DNA of 30,605 bases, from positions 1-30,605 of the forward strand of contig CBDUYN010000125.1 in the NCBI GenBank assembly GCA_965371445.1, written 5' to 3'. The position numbers and the translations under genes were made by a program. The notes beneath the pieces were generated by a model that worked only from the letters and a program-made list of their open reading frames with translations, did no database searches and had not been told where the DNA came from. Positions 7,687-16,112 of this stretch are shown piece by piece (the first letter of the stretch is position 1; each line of letters starts with the position of its first letter). Origin of the DNA: DASWIG01 sp965371445. Lineage in GTDB: Bacteria > Acidobacteriota > Thermoanaerobaculia > Multivoradales > J023.

Positions 7687-7759
7687 GGTCCTAGCTCCTG
7701 TAGTCGTTACTTCCTGCTGTTTTCCAGGCTCTCCCCCGGTCCATGTCCGAGATACGAGG

Positions 7760-7771
7760 TTCGCATGCGAA
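7760..7771. promoter_or_regulatory. Perfect 12-bp palindrome between divergent genes
   Basis: TTCGCATGCGAA lies in the 261-bp gap between the divergent VWA and GT39-like genes, about 75 bp from one start codon and 177 bp from the other. Its position and perfect symmetry suit a binding site for a dimeric regulator. No clear -10/-35 pair could be fixed around it, and the rest of the gap (7687-7947) shows nothing else. Confidence 0.35.
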
Positions 7772-7947
7772 AGATGCGCACAAAGTTGTCCAGTAGAGCT
7801 TACCATACCATTCCAGGGGCAACGTGCTACCCTCTCGGCGGCCGTCGGCCTTCCTCTCCGCAACGTTGCCACGGACCGTGGCGAAAGACCCGCCGCCTGC
7901 CACGCCGAGACCGCCGCCCGGCCCATCCCGCCGTCTCAGGAGCTCCC

Positions 7948-10131
7948 ATGACCCGCGCCGCCAGGAATACGACCGACGCCGGGCCCGAAGCCCGGGTCAC
8001 CGTTCCGGCCTGGCCGGGGCTCGCGGCGGTCTTCATCGTCGCTTTTCTGGTCCGCGTCGTCGTCGCCACCCAGCTCGCCAAGACGGCGCTCTACCAGAGC
8101 CCGCAGCTCGACGCCCTGGAATTCCTGCGCTGGGCTCAGGATCTTGCCGCCGGCCGTTTCGACTTCCCTCCCTACCCGACCCACGGGCCGGTCTACCCGG
8201 CCTTTCTGGCGGTGCTGCTGAAGCTTTTCGACGGCTCGCTTACCGCCGTTCGCTGGGTCCAGGCCGCCCTGGGAGCCGGGACCTGCGTCCTGGTGGCGCT
8301 GCTTGCCGGGCGCTTCGGCGGCCGCTCAGGCGGTTTGGCGGGAGTGTTCGCGGGCCTCCTCCTGGCGCTTTACGGACCGCTCGCCTTCGTCGACACGGCG
8401 CTGTGGGAAGAGGTGGTCTTTTTTGCCCTGCTGCTCGCCGGGCTGTGGCTGCTTGCCGGGCCTCGGCATACGGCGCTCGTGGCGGCGGTGGCGGGTCTCC
8501 TGCTCGGCCTTGCCGTCCTGGTGCGGCCGACGGCGCTGGTGCTCTTGCCCCTCTGGCTGCTCGCCGTCGTCCTGCCGCCCTGGTCGTCGAGCGAGGTGCC
8601 CTGGCGGCGCCGGATCCTGGCGCCGGCGCTCGTGGTGGCGACGGTGGCGATTCTCGTCGTGCCGGTGGTCGTCCACGTGTCGCGTGCGAACGGCACGTTC
8701 CTGCTGGTACGGGGCTTCGGCTCGATCAACCTCTACATCGGCAACGACCCGGCGGGCGGCGGCACCCAGAACGCCCGGCTCGGCGGCGACTGGGACCGCC
8801 TCGAGGCGGCGCCGCTGCGCGAAGGCCTGGGCATGGCGGAGCTCGAGGGCTACTACACCGGCCTCACCCTGGAGCGCGTCGTCGGCGACCCCTGGGGCTT
8901 CGTCCGGGTCTTGCTGAGCAAGGCCGTGTGGCTGGTGCAGGCCGAGGAGGTCCGCGACAACCATAGCTACTACTTCTTTCAGGACCGCTCGCGGCTGCTC
9001 GCGGTGCTTCCCGGCTTCGGCCTGTTGGGGCCGCTGGCGCTCTGCGGGCTGGTTCTCGCCTGGCGCGAGCGGACGCGGCCCTGGCTCTTGACGGGATACC
9101 TCGGCTTGACGGCGGCGACGGTCGTGACGGCGCTCATGGGGATGCGCTACCGCATGCCGCTCATCCCGGTGCTGGCGGTCTTCGCCGGCCTCGGCGCGGC
9201 ACGCCTGTGGGAGCTCGGGAGGCGCCGCGAGCAGCGTCCGCTCGGGGCGCTGGGAGCGCTCGTCGTGATGGCCGCGGTCCTCGTCCAGCTACGCCACCAT
9301 CCGCCGTCGCACAACCTGGCGGAGGAGTGGGCGCTGACCGGGAACGCCTGGTCGCAGCTCGGACGTGGCGACGAAGCTGAAAAGGCGTTTCGCGAGGCGG
9401 CCGAGGCGGACCCGGCCTCGGCCCTGGGCTGGGACGGCCTGGGCCGCATCGCGGTCCGGCGCGGCGACTTGACGTCGGCCCGGGCTTCGTTCATCCGGGC
9501 GGTCGAGGCGGACCCGGACTTTCGCCGCAGCCGTTTCCACCTTGGCCAGGTGCTTCGTCAGGCGGGCGAGATCGACGCGGCAATCGCCGAATACGAGGCG
9601 GCGGTGGCGATCTCGCCGCGCTACCTCATGGCCTGGCGCGAGCTGGCGCCGCTCTACATGGAACGGCAGCGCAGCGAGGACGCGGCGGCTGCCTGGGACG
9701 CGGTGTTAGAGATCACGCCGGAGGACGGCGAGGCCCTGCTGAGGAGGGCGCGGCTCGCCGGCGCCGCTCGTCAGGCGGCGGCCGGGGTCGACTTTGCACG
9801 GCGGGCGACGGAGCTTGCGCCGCGCCAGGCCGACGCCTGGCTCCTGCTCGGCTTCCTGGCGCTCGACGCCGGCGAGACGGCGCTCGCGTCGACGGCGGCC
9901 GAGCGGGCCCTCGACCTGCAAGGGCCGTCGGCTCCCCAGGCGCTTTTCCTCCGGGCGTCGGTGGAGCGGGCGCGGGGCGAGGGGGAAGCGGCGATGGAGA
10001 CACTGCGCGAGCTTCTCGTCCAGCAGCCGCGGATGACGCCGGCTCTGCGCCTTTACCTGCGGACCGCCGAGGAGCTGGGACGCCGGGCGGAGGCCGAGGA
10101 GTACCTGCGGCGTTTGCAGAGGGGCTTTTGA
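7948..10131 (+). CDS. GT39-like membrane glycosyltransferase with TPR tail
   Basis: The start is ATG 7948, with CAGGAG about 6 nt upstream. The 727-residue product has two parts. Residues 25-455 contain about ten hydrophobic segments and look like the ArnT/PMT (GT-C fold) glycosyltransferases that use a lipid-phosphate sugar: a first membrane helix, then an outer loop with an acidic residue (SPQLDALEF, D55), THGPVYPAFLAVL after it, and the later loop INLYIGNDPAGGG. From about 455 to the end there are at least six TPR-like units (NAWSQLGRGDEAEKAFREA, GRIAVRRGDLTSARASFIRA, GQVLRQAGEIDAAIAEYEAA). The TPR part would lie on one side of the membrane and may hold the acceptor protein. Likely role is transfer of a sugar to a protein or envelope polymer. 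A palindromic element follows the gene. Confidence 0.85.
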   Translation: MTRAARNTTDAGPEARVTVPAWPGLAAVFIVAFLVRVVVATQLAKTALYQSPQLDALEFLRWAQDLAAGRFDFPPYPTHGPVYPAFLAVLLKLFDGSLTAVRWVQAALGAGTCVLVALLAGRFGGRSGGLAGVFAGLLLALYGPLAFVDTALWEEVVFFALLLAGLWLLAGPRHTALVAAVAGLLLGLAVLVRPTALVLLPLWLLAVVLPPWSSSEVPWRRRILAPALVVATVAILVVPVVVHVSRANGTFLLVRGFGSINLYIGNDPAGGGTQNARLGGDWDRLEAAPLREGLGMAELEGYYTGLTLERVVGDPWGFVRVLLSKAVWLVQAEEVRDNHSYYFFQDRSRLLAVLPGFGLLGPLALCGLVLAWRERTRPWLLTGYLGLTAATVVTALMGMRYRMPLIPVLAVFAGLGAARLWELGRRREQRPLGALGALVVMAAVLVQLRHHPPSHNLAEEWALTGNAWSQLGRGDEAEKAFREAAEADPASALGWDGLGRIAVRRGDLTSARASFIRAVEADPDFRRSRFHLGQVLRQAGEIDAAIAEYEAAVAISPRYLMAWRELAPLYMERQRSEDAAAAWDAVLEITPEDGEALLRRARLAGAARQAAAGVDFARRATELAPRQADAWLLLGFLALDAGETALASTAAERALDLQGPSAPQALFLRASVERARGEGEAAMETLRELLVQQPRMTPALRLYLRTAEELGRRAEAEEYLRRLQRGF

Positions 10132-10148
10132 GCGCTCGCTCCTGCCCG

Positions 10149-10283
10149 CCCGGGGTTAAAACCCCGGGCTACATTTGAGAAGGCGCCCTCTGGGCTTGGC
10201 GGCTAAAGCCGCGAAATCTTCCGGCTTCAGCCGGTGAGCCCGCAGGGCGTCCTTTTGAATGTAGCCCGGGGATTCATCCCGGG
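10149..10283. repeat. 135-bp palindromic element, copy 2 (inverted)
   Basis: This copy has the same four hairpins as the one at 2179-2313: CCCGGGGTTAAAACCCCGGG (10149-10168), GCGGCTAAAGCCGC (10199-10212), CCGGCTTCAGCCGG (10221-10234) and CCCGGGGATTCATCCCGGG (10265-10283). Loop sequences and the AGGACGCCCT/AGAAGGCGCC arm differences show it is inverted relative to copy 1. It again lies between convergent 3' ends (10131 and 10320). No reading frame is present. Confidence 0.85.
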
Positions 10284-10319
10284 TGGGGCGGCGGTGCGGG
10301 CCTGGGCCTGGGCAGGCGT

Positions 10320-11450
10320 CTACGAGCCCGCCAGCATCCGCGCCAGATCCCGTGCCTCGGGATGGGTGGCGTCGAGCCGCAGCGCCCGCTCCAGGTGGTG
10401 CCGGGCTTTCTCCAGGTCTCCCAGAGCAACGTATGCCTTCACCAGCCCCACGTGGACCTCGGGGATCTCGGTGTCGATCCTGAGCGCGTTGCGCAGGTAT
10501 TCGAGCGCCCGCGCCGGATCGCCGGTGGTGAGCGCCAGCTCGCCGCGGTAGACGAAGTAGAAGGGATTGGTGACCTTGGCCCCTTCGATGCGGGCGAGGG
10601 TCGTCTCGGCGTCGTCGAGGTGGCCCATCTGCTGGTAGAGGCGGGCCATGTTGGTCAGGATCGGGACGTTCGACGCGTCGCTTTCGAGGCCTTTTTCATA
10701 GGTCTTGAGCGCGGCCTCGTACTCGCCTTTTCTGGCCAGCACCACGCCGAGGTTGTTGAGCGCTTTTTCGAAGGTCGGCACGAGGTCGGTGGCGATGGCG
10801 AGATAGCGTTCGGCGGACTCGACGTCGTCGTCGAGCAACGCTTCTCCGGCCAGGTTGTTGTAGTGGTGGGCCGCGGCGGTCAGGTCGTCGATCGGCTTGA
10901 ACTCCTTGTAGGACTTCGGGGTGTAGGGCAGGAAGTCGAAGGTGCGCAGCTCCCCGGAGACGTACATGCCGGCGACGATGTGGCCATGGGAGAGAACCAT
11001 GCCGTGCTGGTGGCGCCAGCGCTGGTGGTCGACGACCTCGACGTAGAAGGGGGCCAGGCGGTTGTGCCGCGCCACGCCGACGAAGAGGTTGACGAAAGAG
11101 AGGCAGTTGCCGGCGCGGGCGCGATAGGTCTCCATGGCGTTGCGGGTGGGCCGCAGCGCGTACTGGAGCTGGAGCTTGCGGAAGATGAAGTCGTTGACCT
11201 GCTCCAGCCGGTAGGTCTCGCGCGGCGCCGGTTTCATGGTGGCGTCGAGCAGGCCCTTGAGCTCGGCGTCGAGCTCGAAGGGCACCAGGATGTCCTCGGG
11301 GGCGGCGAGGTCGGTGCGCTGGGAGTACTCCTGGCGCAGGTGGTCGACGGAGTCGAAGGTGGGGTTCTGGGCGGTGCAGCTCGCGAGGAGCGCCGCGAGG
11401 GCGACGGGGACGGGCAAGCGGGGCTTGCGGACGGCTCTCAAGATGTACAT
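10320..11450 (-). CDS. Lipoprotein with transglutaminase-like domain and TPR repeats
   Basis: The 376-residue product starts at ATG 11450 and has a lipoprotein signal: basic RKPR, a hydrophobic stretch and the lipobox LASC with C25. Residues about 75-185 look like a transglutaminase-like cysteine-protease fold, with C116 in RAGNCLSFVNLFVGVAR, a histidine in MVLSHGHIVAG (H155 or H157) and D172 in LRTFDFLPY as a plausible triad. From about 185 to the end are four or five TPR units (ALNNLGVVLARKGEYEAALKTYEKGL, LGDLEKARHHLERALRLD). There is no Shine-Dalgarno site; a perfect TATAAT ends 8 bases before the ATG, so the mRNA is probably leaderless. It likely acts at the envelope on a peptide or protein substrate, cross-linking or cleaving it; the substrate is unknown. 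Confidence 0.85.
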   Translation of the reverse strand: MYILRAVRKPRLPVPVALAALLASCTAQNPTFDSVDHLRQEYSQRTDLAAPEDILVPFELDAELKGLLDATMKPAPRETYRLEQVNDFIFRKLQLQYALRPTRNAMETYRARAGNCLSFVNLFVGVARHNRLAPFYVEVVDHQRWRHQHGMVLSHGHIVAGMYVSGELRTFDFLPYTPKSYKEFKPIDDLTAAAHHYNNLAGEALLDDDVESAERYLAIATDLVPTFEKALNNLGVVLARKGEYEAALKTYEKGLESDASNVPILTNMARLYQQMGHLDDAETTLARIEGAKVTNPFYFVYRGELALTTGDPARALEYLRNALRIDTEIPEVHVGLVKAYVALGDLEKARHHLERALRLDATHPEARDLARMLAGS

Positions 11451-11458
11451 GACAGCAG

Positions 11459-11464
11459 ATTATA
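11459..11464 (-). promoter_or_regulatory. -10 box of the transglutaminase-like lipoprotein gene
   Basis: On the minus strand a perfect TATAAT is followed by CTGCTGTC and the ATG at 11450. The expected transcription start is therefore at or within two bases of the start codon. No good -35 box is at the standard distance (the hexamer there is GGGCCG), so an activator may be needed. A long inverted repeat begins 28 bp further upstream. Confidence 0.55.
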
Positions 11465-11491
11465 CGCCGCGGCCGGGGAATCGGCCCGTCC

Positions 11492-11528
11492 TTCAAGCAA
11501 TTGGACCGCGGCGGTTCAATTGCTTGAA
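11492..11528. promoter_or_regulatory. 17-bp-stem inverted repeat between divergent genes
   Basis: TTCAAGCAATTGGACCG (11492-11508) pairs with CGGTTCAATTGCTTGAA (11512-11528) around a 3-nt loop, with a single G/T mismatch. The first 12 bp are perfect. Another TGCTTGAA followed by TCC lies at 11578-11588, close to the TGCTTGAACCC at 11521-11531. There is no T-run, so it is unlikely to be a terminator. Lying upstream of a lone -10 box, it is a candidate operator, or a cruciform. The rest of the 514-bp gap 11451-11964 holds the receptor promoter and a long leader, and no other gene I can support. Confidence 0.55.
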
Positions 11529-11733
11529 CCCGAGCCCGGTCCGGAGGGCGTCCCCGGCCGGAACGGATCTCGGAAGTGCTTGAATCCCAAGGACTTTCGC
11601 GATCTTTCGACCGAGAGCCAAGGTTGGCGCCGTATTTGCAATAGGAGGGGGCGTTCAGGGATTCCAGGAAGCGGCAGACCGGCGAGAGATTGCGCCGGCC
11701 GGGGGCTTCGGACACCTTGAGCCACCGTCGTCC

Positions 11734-11762
11734 TGGCGCGAGAGCCCAACTTGGGGTATACT
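11734..11762 (+). promoter_or_regulatory. Putative promoter of the TonB-dependent receptor gene
   Basis: TATACT at 11757-11762 is a good -10 box; the hexamer 17 bp upstream, TGGCGC at 11734-11739, is a poor -35. Transcription would start near 11769, giving a leader of about 195 nt before the ATG at 11965. The leader contains several GGAGG sequences (about 11841 and 11855) and a tiny frame of ten codons from ATG 11834, which could be a leader peptide but has no other support. Confidence 0.4.
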
Positions 11763-11964
11763 CCCCGCGCTCTTAGTCAGCGCTCTTGCTGCGGCGCCGA
11801 TCCACGGTGATGCCCGCCGGCCACCCGGCAGTCATGGAAGGAGGTGCACTCTCAGGAGGAGCCTGAAGCACGAGACGAAGGAGCGAGAGAGCAGAAGCCG
11901 GAAGGGCCCCCTGGGTGTATGAGGGGCTCCCGGCAGTCACATCAACGACAAGAGGACTTCGAGA

Positions 11965-14871
11965 ATGAGCAACTTCAAACGCTTTGTGGTGATCGCTGCG
12001 GTCCTTCTGGTAGGGGCCGGAAGCGCTTTTGCCCAGCTGCAGACCGGTAACCTCTACGGCAAGGCCCTGGACACCGAGGGTGCCGCTCTTCCTGGCGTGA
12101 CCGTGACCCTGACGGGTGGTGGCGCGCCGCAGGTCCAGGTCACCAACGCCCAGGGCCAGTTCCGTTTCCTCGGCCTGGCGCCGGGAACCTATGCGCTGAA
12201 CACGGCGCTCGACGGCTTCTCCAGCGTCGACTACCCGAACATCTCGATCAACGTCGGCCGTAGCACGTCGATCGAGGTCGAGATGTCGGCGGCGATCGAG
12301 GAGACGATCACCGTCACCTCCGAGAGCCCGCTGCTCGACTCCCGCAAGATCTCGACCGGCGCCACCATAGGCCAGATCGAGCTCGAAAAAATCCCGTCGG
12401 CGCGTGACCCGTGGTCCGTGCTGCAGACGATTCCGGGCGTGCAGACCGACCGCATCAACGTCGGCGGCAACGAGAGCGGCCAGCAGTCGCAGTACGTCGG
12501 CCCGGGCTCGGACGGCGACGACCATGTCTGGGCCGTGGACGGCGTGGTGATCACCGACATGGCGGCGATCGGCTCCTCCCCGACCTACTACAACTTCGAC
12601 GCGTTCGAAGAGATACAGGCGACGACCGGCGGCTCCGACGCCTCGGTCGCCACCGGCGGCGTGACGCTCAACATGGTGACCCGCCGCGGCACCAACGAGT
12701 GGCGCGGATCGGCCCGCTTCATCAAGGCCGAGGACTCCTGGCAGTCGAACCTCGACTTCTCGCAGTCGGACCTCGGCGCCGGCCAGGACACGTTCAACCA
12801 GGGCAACCGCATCGTTTCGATCGAGGATACGGGCGTCGAGGTCGGCGGCCCGATCGTCCGCGACAAGCTGTGGATCTGGGCCAACTACGGCAAGAACGAG
12901 ATCGACCTGCTGACCATCCTGGACGTCTCCGACTTCACCAAGCTCGAGGACTACGGCGGCAAGTTGAACGCCCAGCTCACGAGCTCGAACTCGGGTGTGT
13001 TCTTCTACAACTACGGCGACAAGATCAAGACCGGCCGTAACGCGAGCCCCACCCGCCCGCAGCCCACCACCTGGAACCAGACGGGTCCGACCGACATCTG
13101 GAAGCTCGAGGACACCCACGTCTTCTCGTCGAACTTCTACCTGACCGGCATGGCCTCCTACGTCGGCGGCGGCTTCCAGCTGACGCCGCAGGGCGGCGTC
13201 GACGGCCTTGCGATCGTCCTCGACGAGAACTTCGTGTGGCAGAACAACTTCTTCCACCACGACACGAGTCGGCCGCAGGATCAGTTCAAGCTCGACGGCA
13301 ACGTGTTCTTCAACACCGGCAACGTCAGCCACGACCTGAAGTTCGGCGTCGGCTACCGCACGGCGGATCTCGAGTCGCAGAGCCTGTGGCCCGGCGACGG
13401 CATCAAGCTCGACTTCTACACGGCTTTCGGCTACCCCTTCAACATCTTCCAGGTGTCGCGCCACACCGGCTCCAACATGGAGACGGAGTACCAGAGCGCC
13501 TACGCCCAGGACACGATTACGGTGGGCGACCTGACCTTGAACATCGGTCTGCGCTTCGACACGCAGGACGCCACGGTCTTCCCGTTCCAGGTCAACAGCG
13601 TGCCGGGCTTCGAGACCCTGCCGGACGGGAGTCCGCTCATGCCCGCGGCGACCGCGCCGGGCTTCGAGCAGCCGTTCAGCTGGGAGGACATCGTGCCGCG
13701 CCTCGGCCTGACCTACGCCGTAGGAGCGGAGCGCAAGACGCTTCTCCGGGCCAGCTACGCCCGCTTCACCGAGCAGCTGCGCAACGGCTACGCCCTCCAG
13801 AACTTCACGGGCGGTTACGCCTACGCGTACTTCTACTACGAGGACTTGAACGGTGACCAGTTCGTCACCCCCAACGAGATCGTCGACTTCGCGGACGGTC
13901 CGCTCTTCGACAACGCATACGACCCGTTCGCCCAGACGACGCCCTTCCGGACCGACTCCGGGTTCGACGCGCCGCTCACCGACGAGCTGATCCTCGCCGT
14001 CGAGCATGCCCTGCGGCCGGAGTTCGTCGTCGGCGCGACTCTTACCCTGCGCAACAAGCACGACATCGCCGAGTTCGAGCGCCTGGTGATCGACGAGAAC
14101 GGCGTCGAGCGGGCGCACCAGCGCAGCGACTACGTCCTGCTCGACACCCGCACGGTCGACATACCGGACGGCTCCACGTTTGACATACCGCTCTGGGGTT
14201 TCCGCGACGGCCTGACCGACCCCGGCGGCTCGATCCTGACCAACGGTGACCGCGAGCAGGACTACCAGGGCGTCTCGCTCACCTTCAACAAGCGTCTCGC
14301 CAACCGCTGGATGGCGCGCGGTAACTTGACCTTCGCCGACTGGGAATGGGACGTTCCCGAGAGCGAGAATGAGGATCCGAACGTCTACCTCGGCGGTGCC
14401 AGGGTCGACGGCGGTCCCGTGCTGCAGGGTTCGGGCACCGGCTCGGGCTCGAAGGGCGGCATCTACATCAACGCCGGCTGGTCCTACAGCGTCACCGGCA
14501 TGTACCAGTTGGCTCCCGAGAAGGCCTGGGGCTTCAATCTTTCGGCCTCTCTGAACGGCCGCGAGGGCTACGCGATCCCGTACTACCTGGGCCGCATCCG
14601 CATCTTCAACGCCGGGACGTCGAACCTCCAGGCGACGACGAACGCCGACGACTTCCGTCACGACGACATCCACATGGTCGACCTGCGCGTGGAGAAGGAG
14701 TTCGGCTTCAAGGACTCCCGCTTCACCGTGGGCGTCGAGCTCTTCAACGCGTTCAACGAGTCGACCGTGCTGCAGCGCCAGCACCGCCTGGGCGTTGGCA
14801 CCACGGATCACGTGATCGAGATCATCAGCCCGCAGGTGTTCCGCCTCGGCGTGCGCTTCGCCTTCAACTAG
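11965..14871 (+). CDS. Oar-like TonB-dependent outer-membrane receptor
   Basis: The 968-residue product starts at ATG 11965 with AGAGGA about 10 nt upstream. It has a signal peptide ending at AFAQ (about residue 24), then a carboxypeptidase-regulatory/CnaB-like beta domain (about 27-112, GKALDTEGAALPGVTVTL, GQFRFLGLAPGTYAL). A plug domain follows (IPSARDPWSVLQTIPGVQ, WAVDGVVITDMAAIG, INMV-type NMVTRRGTNEW). The remainder is the beta-barrel with alternating aromatic strands and a last strand ending RLGVRFAFN. This order is that of Oar/acidobacterial receptors, which take up or export large substrates across the outer membrane using energy from TonB. The substrate is unknown. A strong terminator follows, and the next genes encode secreted carboxypeptidase-regulatory/TPR and sulfatase/TPR proteins. 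Confidence 0.93.
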   Translation: MSNFKRFVVIAAVLLVGAGSAFAQLQTGNLYGKALDTEGAALPGVTVTLTGGGAPQVQVTNAQGQFRFLGLAPGTYALNTALDGFSSVDYPNISINVGRSTSIEVEMSAAIEETITVTSESPLLDSRKISTGATIGQIELEKIPSARDPWSVLQTIPGVQTDRINVGGNESGQQSQYVGPGSDGDDHVWAVDGVVITDMAAIGSSPTYYNFDAFEEIQATTGGSDASVATGGVTLNMVTRRGTNEWRGSARFIKAEDSWQSNLDFSQSDLGAGQDTFNQGNRIVSIEDTGVEVGGPIVRDKLWIWANYGKNEIDLLTILDVSDFTKLEDYGGKLNAQLTSSNSGVFFYNYGDKIKTGRNASPTRPQPTTWNQTGPTDIWKLEDTHVFSSNFYLTGMASYVGGGFQLTPQGGVDGLAIVLDENFVWQNNFFHHDTSRPQDQFKLDGNVFFNTGNVSHDLKFGVGYRTADLESQSLWPGDGIKLDFYTAFGYPFNIFQVSRHTGSNMETEYQSAYAQDTITVGDLTLNIGLRFDTQDATVFPFQVNSVPGFETLPDGSPLMPAATAPGFEQPFSWEDIVPRLGLTYAVGAERKTLLRASYARFTEQLRNGYALQNFTGGYAYAYFYYEDLNGDQFVTPNEIVDFADGPLFDNAYDPFAQTTPFRTDSGFDAPLTDELILAVEHALRPEFVVGATLTLRNKHDIAEFERLVIDENGVERAHQRSDYVLLDTRTVDIPDGSTFDIPLWGFRDGLTDPGGSILTNGDREQDYQGVSLTFNKRLANRWMARGNLTFADWEWDVPESENEDPNVYLGGARVDGGPVLQGSGTGSGSKGGIYINAGWSYSVTGMYQLAPEKAWGFNLSASLNGREGYAIPYYLGRIRIFNAGTSNLQATTNADDFRHDDIHMVDLRVEKEFGFKDSRFTVGVELFNAFNESTVLQRQHRLGVGTTDHVIEIISPQVFRLGVRFAFN

Positions 14872-14940
14872 TGATCTCCCCCCTCGTTCCCCCCCAGGGG
14901 ACGGTACCTCACCGTCCGGGTTGAACAGGGCTGAACAGGA

Positions 14941-14972
14941 AACCGCCGGGGGCGACCCCGGCGGTTTTTTTT
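14941..14972 (+). terminator. Intrinsic terminator after the TonB-dependent receptor
   Basis: AACCGCCGGGG (14941-14951) pairs with CCCCGGCGGTT (14956-14966) across a GCGA loop, with eight T in a row at 14965-14972. This is the clearest intrinsic terminator in the window. A weaker 7-bp hairpin (GGACGGT/ACCGTCC, 14899-14917) lies just upstream. Confidence 0.92.
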
Positions 14973-14987
14973 CGTCCGGCGGGAGGG

Positions 14988-14993
14988 TAGACT
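14988..14993 (+). promoter_or_regulatory. Putative -10 box of the carboxypeptidase-regulatory/TPR gene
   Basis: TAGACT lies just after the terminator, 24 bases before the ATG at 15018. Transcription would start near 15000, just ahead of CAGGAGG at 15001-15007, which leaves a short conventional leader. No recognisable -35 box; the position 17 bp upstream falls in the T-run. Confidence 0.35.
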
Positions 14994-15017
14994 TCCGGCT
15001 CAGGAGGTCTGAAATCC

Positions 15018-16112
15018 ATGAGACACGACGACAAGCCATTGCAAGAGAAGCTACTCCGGGGGGTCGCGCTCGTCACGCTGGTGGCGCTCCTCGCGGTCGC
15101 CGCGGCGCCGGCCCAGGACTGGAGCGGCCGCGGCCGCGCCCAGGGCCGGGTCAACGACGAGGAGACCGGAAAGCCCCTGGAAGGGGTCAAGATCACTCTG
15201 CAGAAGGGTGGCGTCGAGGGCCAGGGTCCACCGCCGCTCACCACCGACAAGAAGGGCCGCTGGAACTACCTGGGCCTCGGCAACGGCAACTGGACGGTGC
15301 TCCTCGACCACGAGGGCTACGTGCCGAGCCAGGGCTCGATCCATGTTTCGGAGTTCCAGGCCGGCCGACCCGCCAACGTCGAGCTGCGGCCGATCCCCAA
15401 GGACCTGGCGCAGGAAGCGGCGGACGAGCGTATGAACCGGCTCAACGAGGGCAACCAGCTCCTCATGGCGGGCAGGTACGCCGAGGCACGGGCCGTCTTC
15501 GAGGAGGTCCTGGCCGAGATCGAGGACGAATCCAGCAAGCTCGAGCTGCAGCAGGTCATCGCCCAGACCCACTACGAGGAGGGGAATTACGCGCGCGCGC
15601 GCGGCATCTACCAGCAGGTCATGGCCGCGATCGAGGACGCGACGCTGCACCCGCCGCTGCTCCAGAACGTCGCCCGCTCCTACTACGAAGAGGGCAACGT
15701 CGACCAGGCGATCGCGACGCTCGGGAAAGCGCTCGAGATCGTTCCCGAAGACGTCGCGACGTTGCAGCTGACGATCAACCTGCTGGTGGCCGCCGACCGC
15801 GAGCAGGAAGCCCAGGACTACATGGCGCGGCTTCCCGAGGGCGAGAAAGTCGACCCCAATGCGCTGCTCAACATGGGCATCAAGCTCTACAACGAGAACG
15901 AGCTCGAGGGCGCCCTGGAGAAGTTCGACCGCACGGCCGCCGAGAACCCCAACCTGGCTGACGTCTACTACTACCGGGGGCTCGTGTATCTCAACCAGGG
16001 GAAGAACGCCGAAGCCCTGGCGGACTTCAAGTTGCTCCTGGAGATCCAACCCGACCACCCGAACGCGGATGAGGTCCGGCAGTTTGCGGAGTACCTCGAA
16101 TCGCTGGAGTAG
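15018..16112 (+). CDS. Secreted carboxypeptidase-regulatory/TPR protein
   Basis: The start is ATG 15018 with AGGAGG about 10 nt upstream. The 364-residue product has a signal peptide (hydrophobic 14-31, likely cleavage at APAQD). A beta-sandwich carboxypeptidase-regulatory-like domain follows at about 38-110 (GRVNDEETGKPLEGVKITLQ, GRWNYLGLGNGNWTVLLDHEGY). TPR units run from about 140 to 360 (GNQLLMAGRYAEARAVFEEVL, YYEEGNVDQAIATLGKALEI, GLVYLNQGKNAEALADFKLLLEIQP). It is likely periplasmic and may act as a scaffold. The beta domain type is shared with the upstream receptor, and the sulfatase/TPR gene overlaps its 3' end, so the products may act in one complex (inference). Confidence 0.88.
   Translation: MRHDDKPLQEKLLRGVALVTLVALLAVAAAPAQDWSGRGRAQGRVNDEETGKPLEGVKITLQKGGVEGQGPPPLTTDKKGRWNYLGLGNGNWTVLLDHEGYVPSQGSIHVSEFQAGRPANVELRPIPKDLAQEAADERMNRLNEGNQLLMAGRYAEARAVFEEVLAEIEDESSKLELQQVIAQTHYEEGNYARARGIYQQVMAAIEDATLHPPLLQNVARSYYEEGNVDQAIATLGKALEIVPEDVATLQLTINLLVAADREQEAQDYMARLPEGEKVDPNALLNMGIKLYNENELEGALEKFDRTAAENPNLADVYYYRGLVYLNQGKNAEALADFKLLLEIQPDHPNADEVRQFAEYLESLE

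Noticed and set aside
7691..7947. Several short frames in the gap between the VWA and GT39-like genes
   Set aside because: No ribosome sites, no domain features, and the stretch must hold two divergent promoters.
11834..11866. Ten-codon leader peptide before the TonB-dependent receptor
   Set aside because: The ATG has no ribosome site of its own and the short sequence MEGGALSGGA looks like chance in a GGAGG-rich leader.
11773..15039. Minus-strand open frame of over 1000 codons
   Set aside because: It is antisense to the TonB-dependent receptor, whose plug, barrel and terminator are clear; the antisense product has no recognisable domain.
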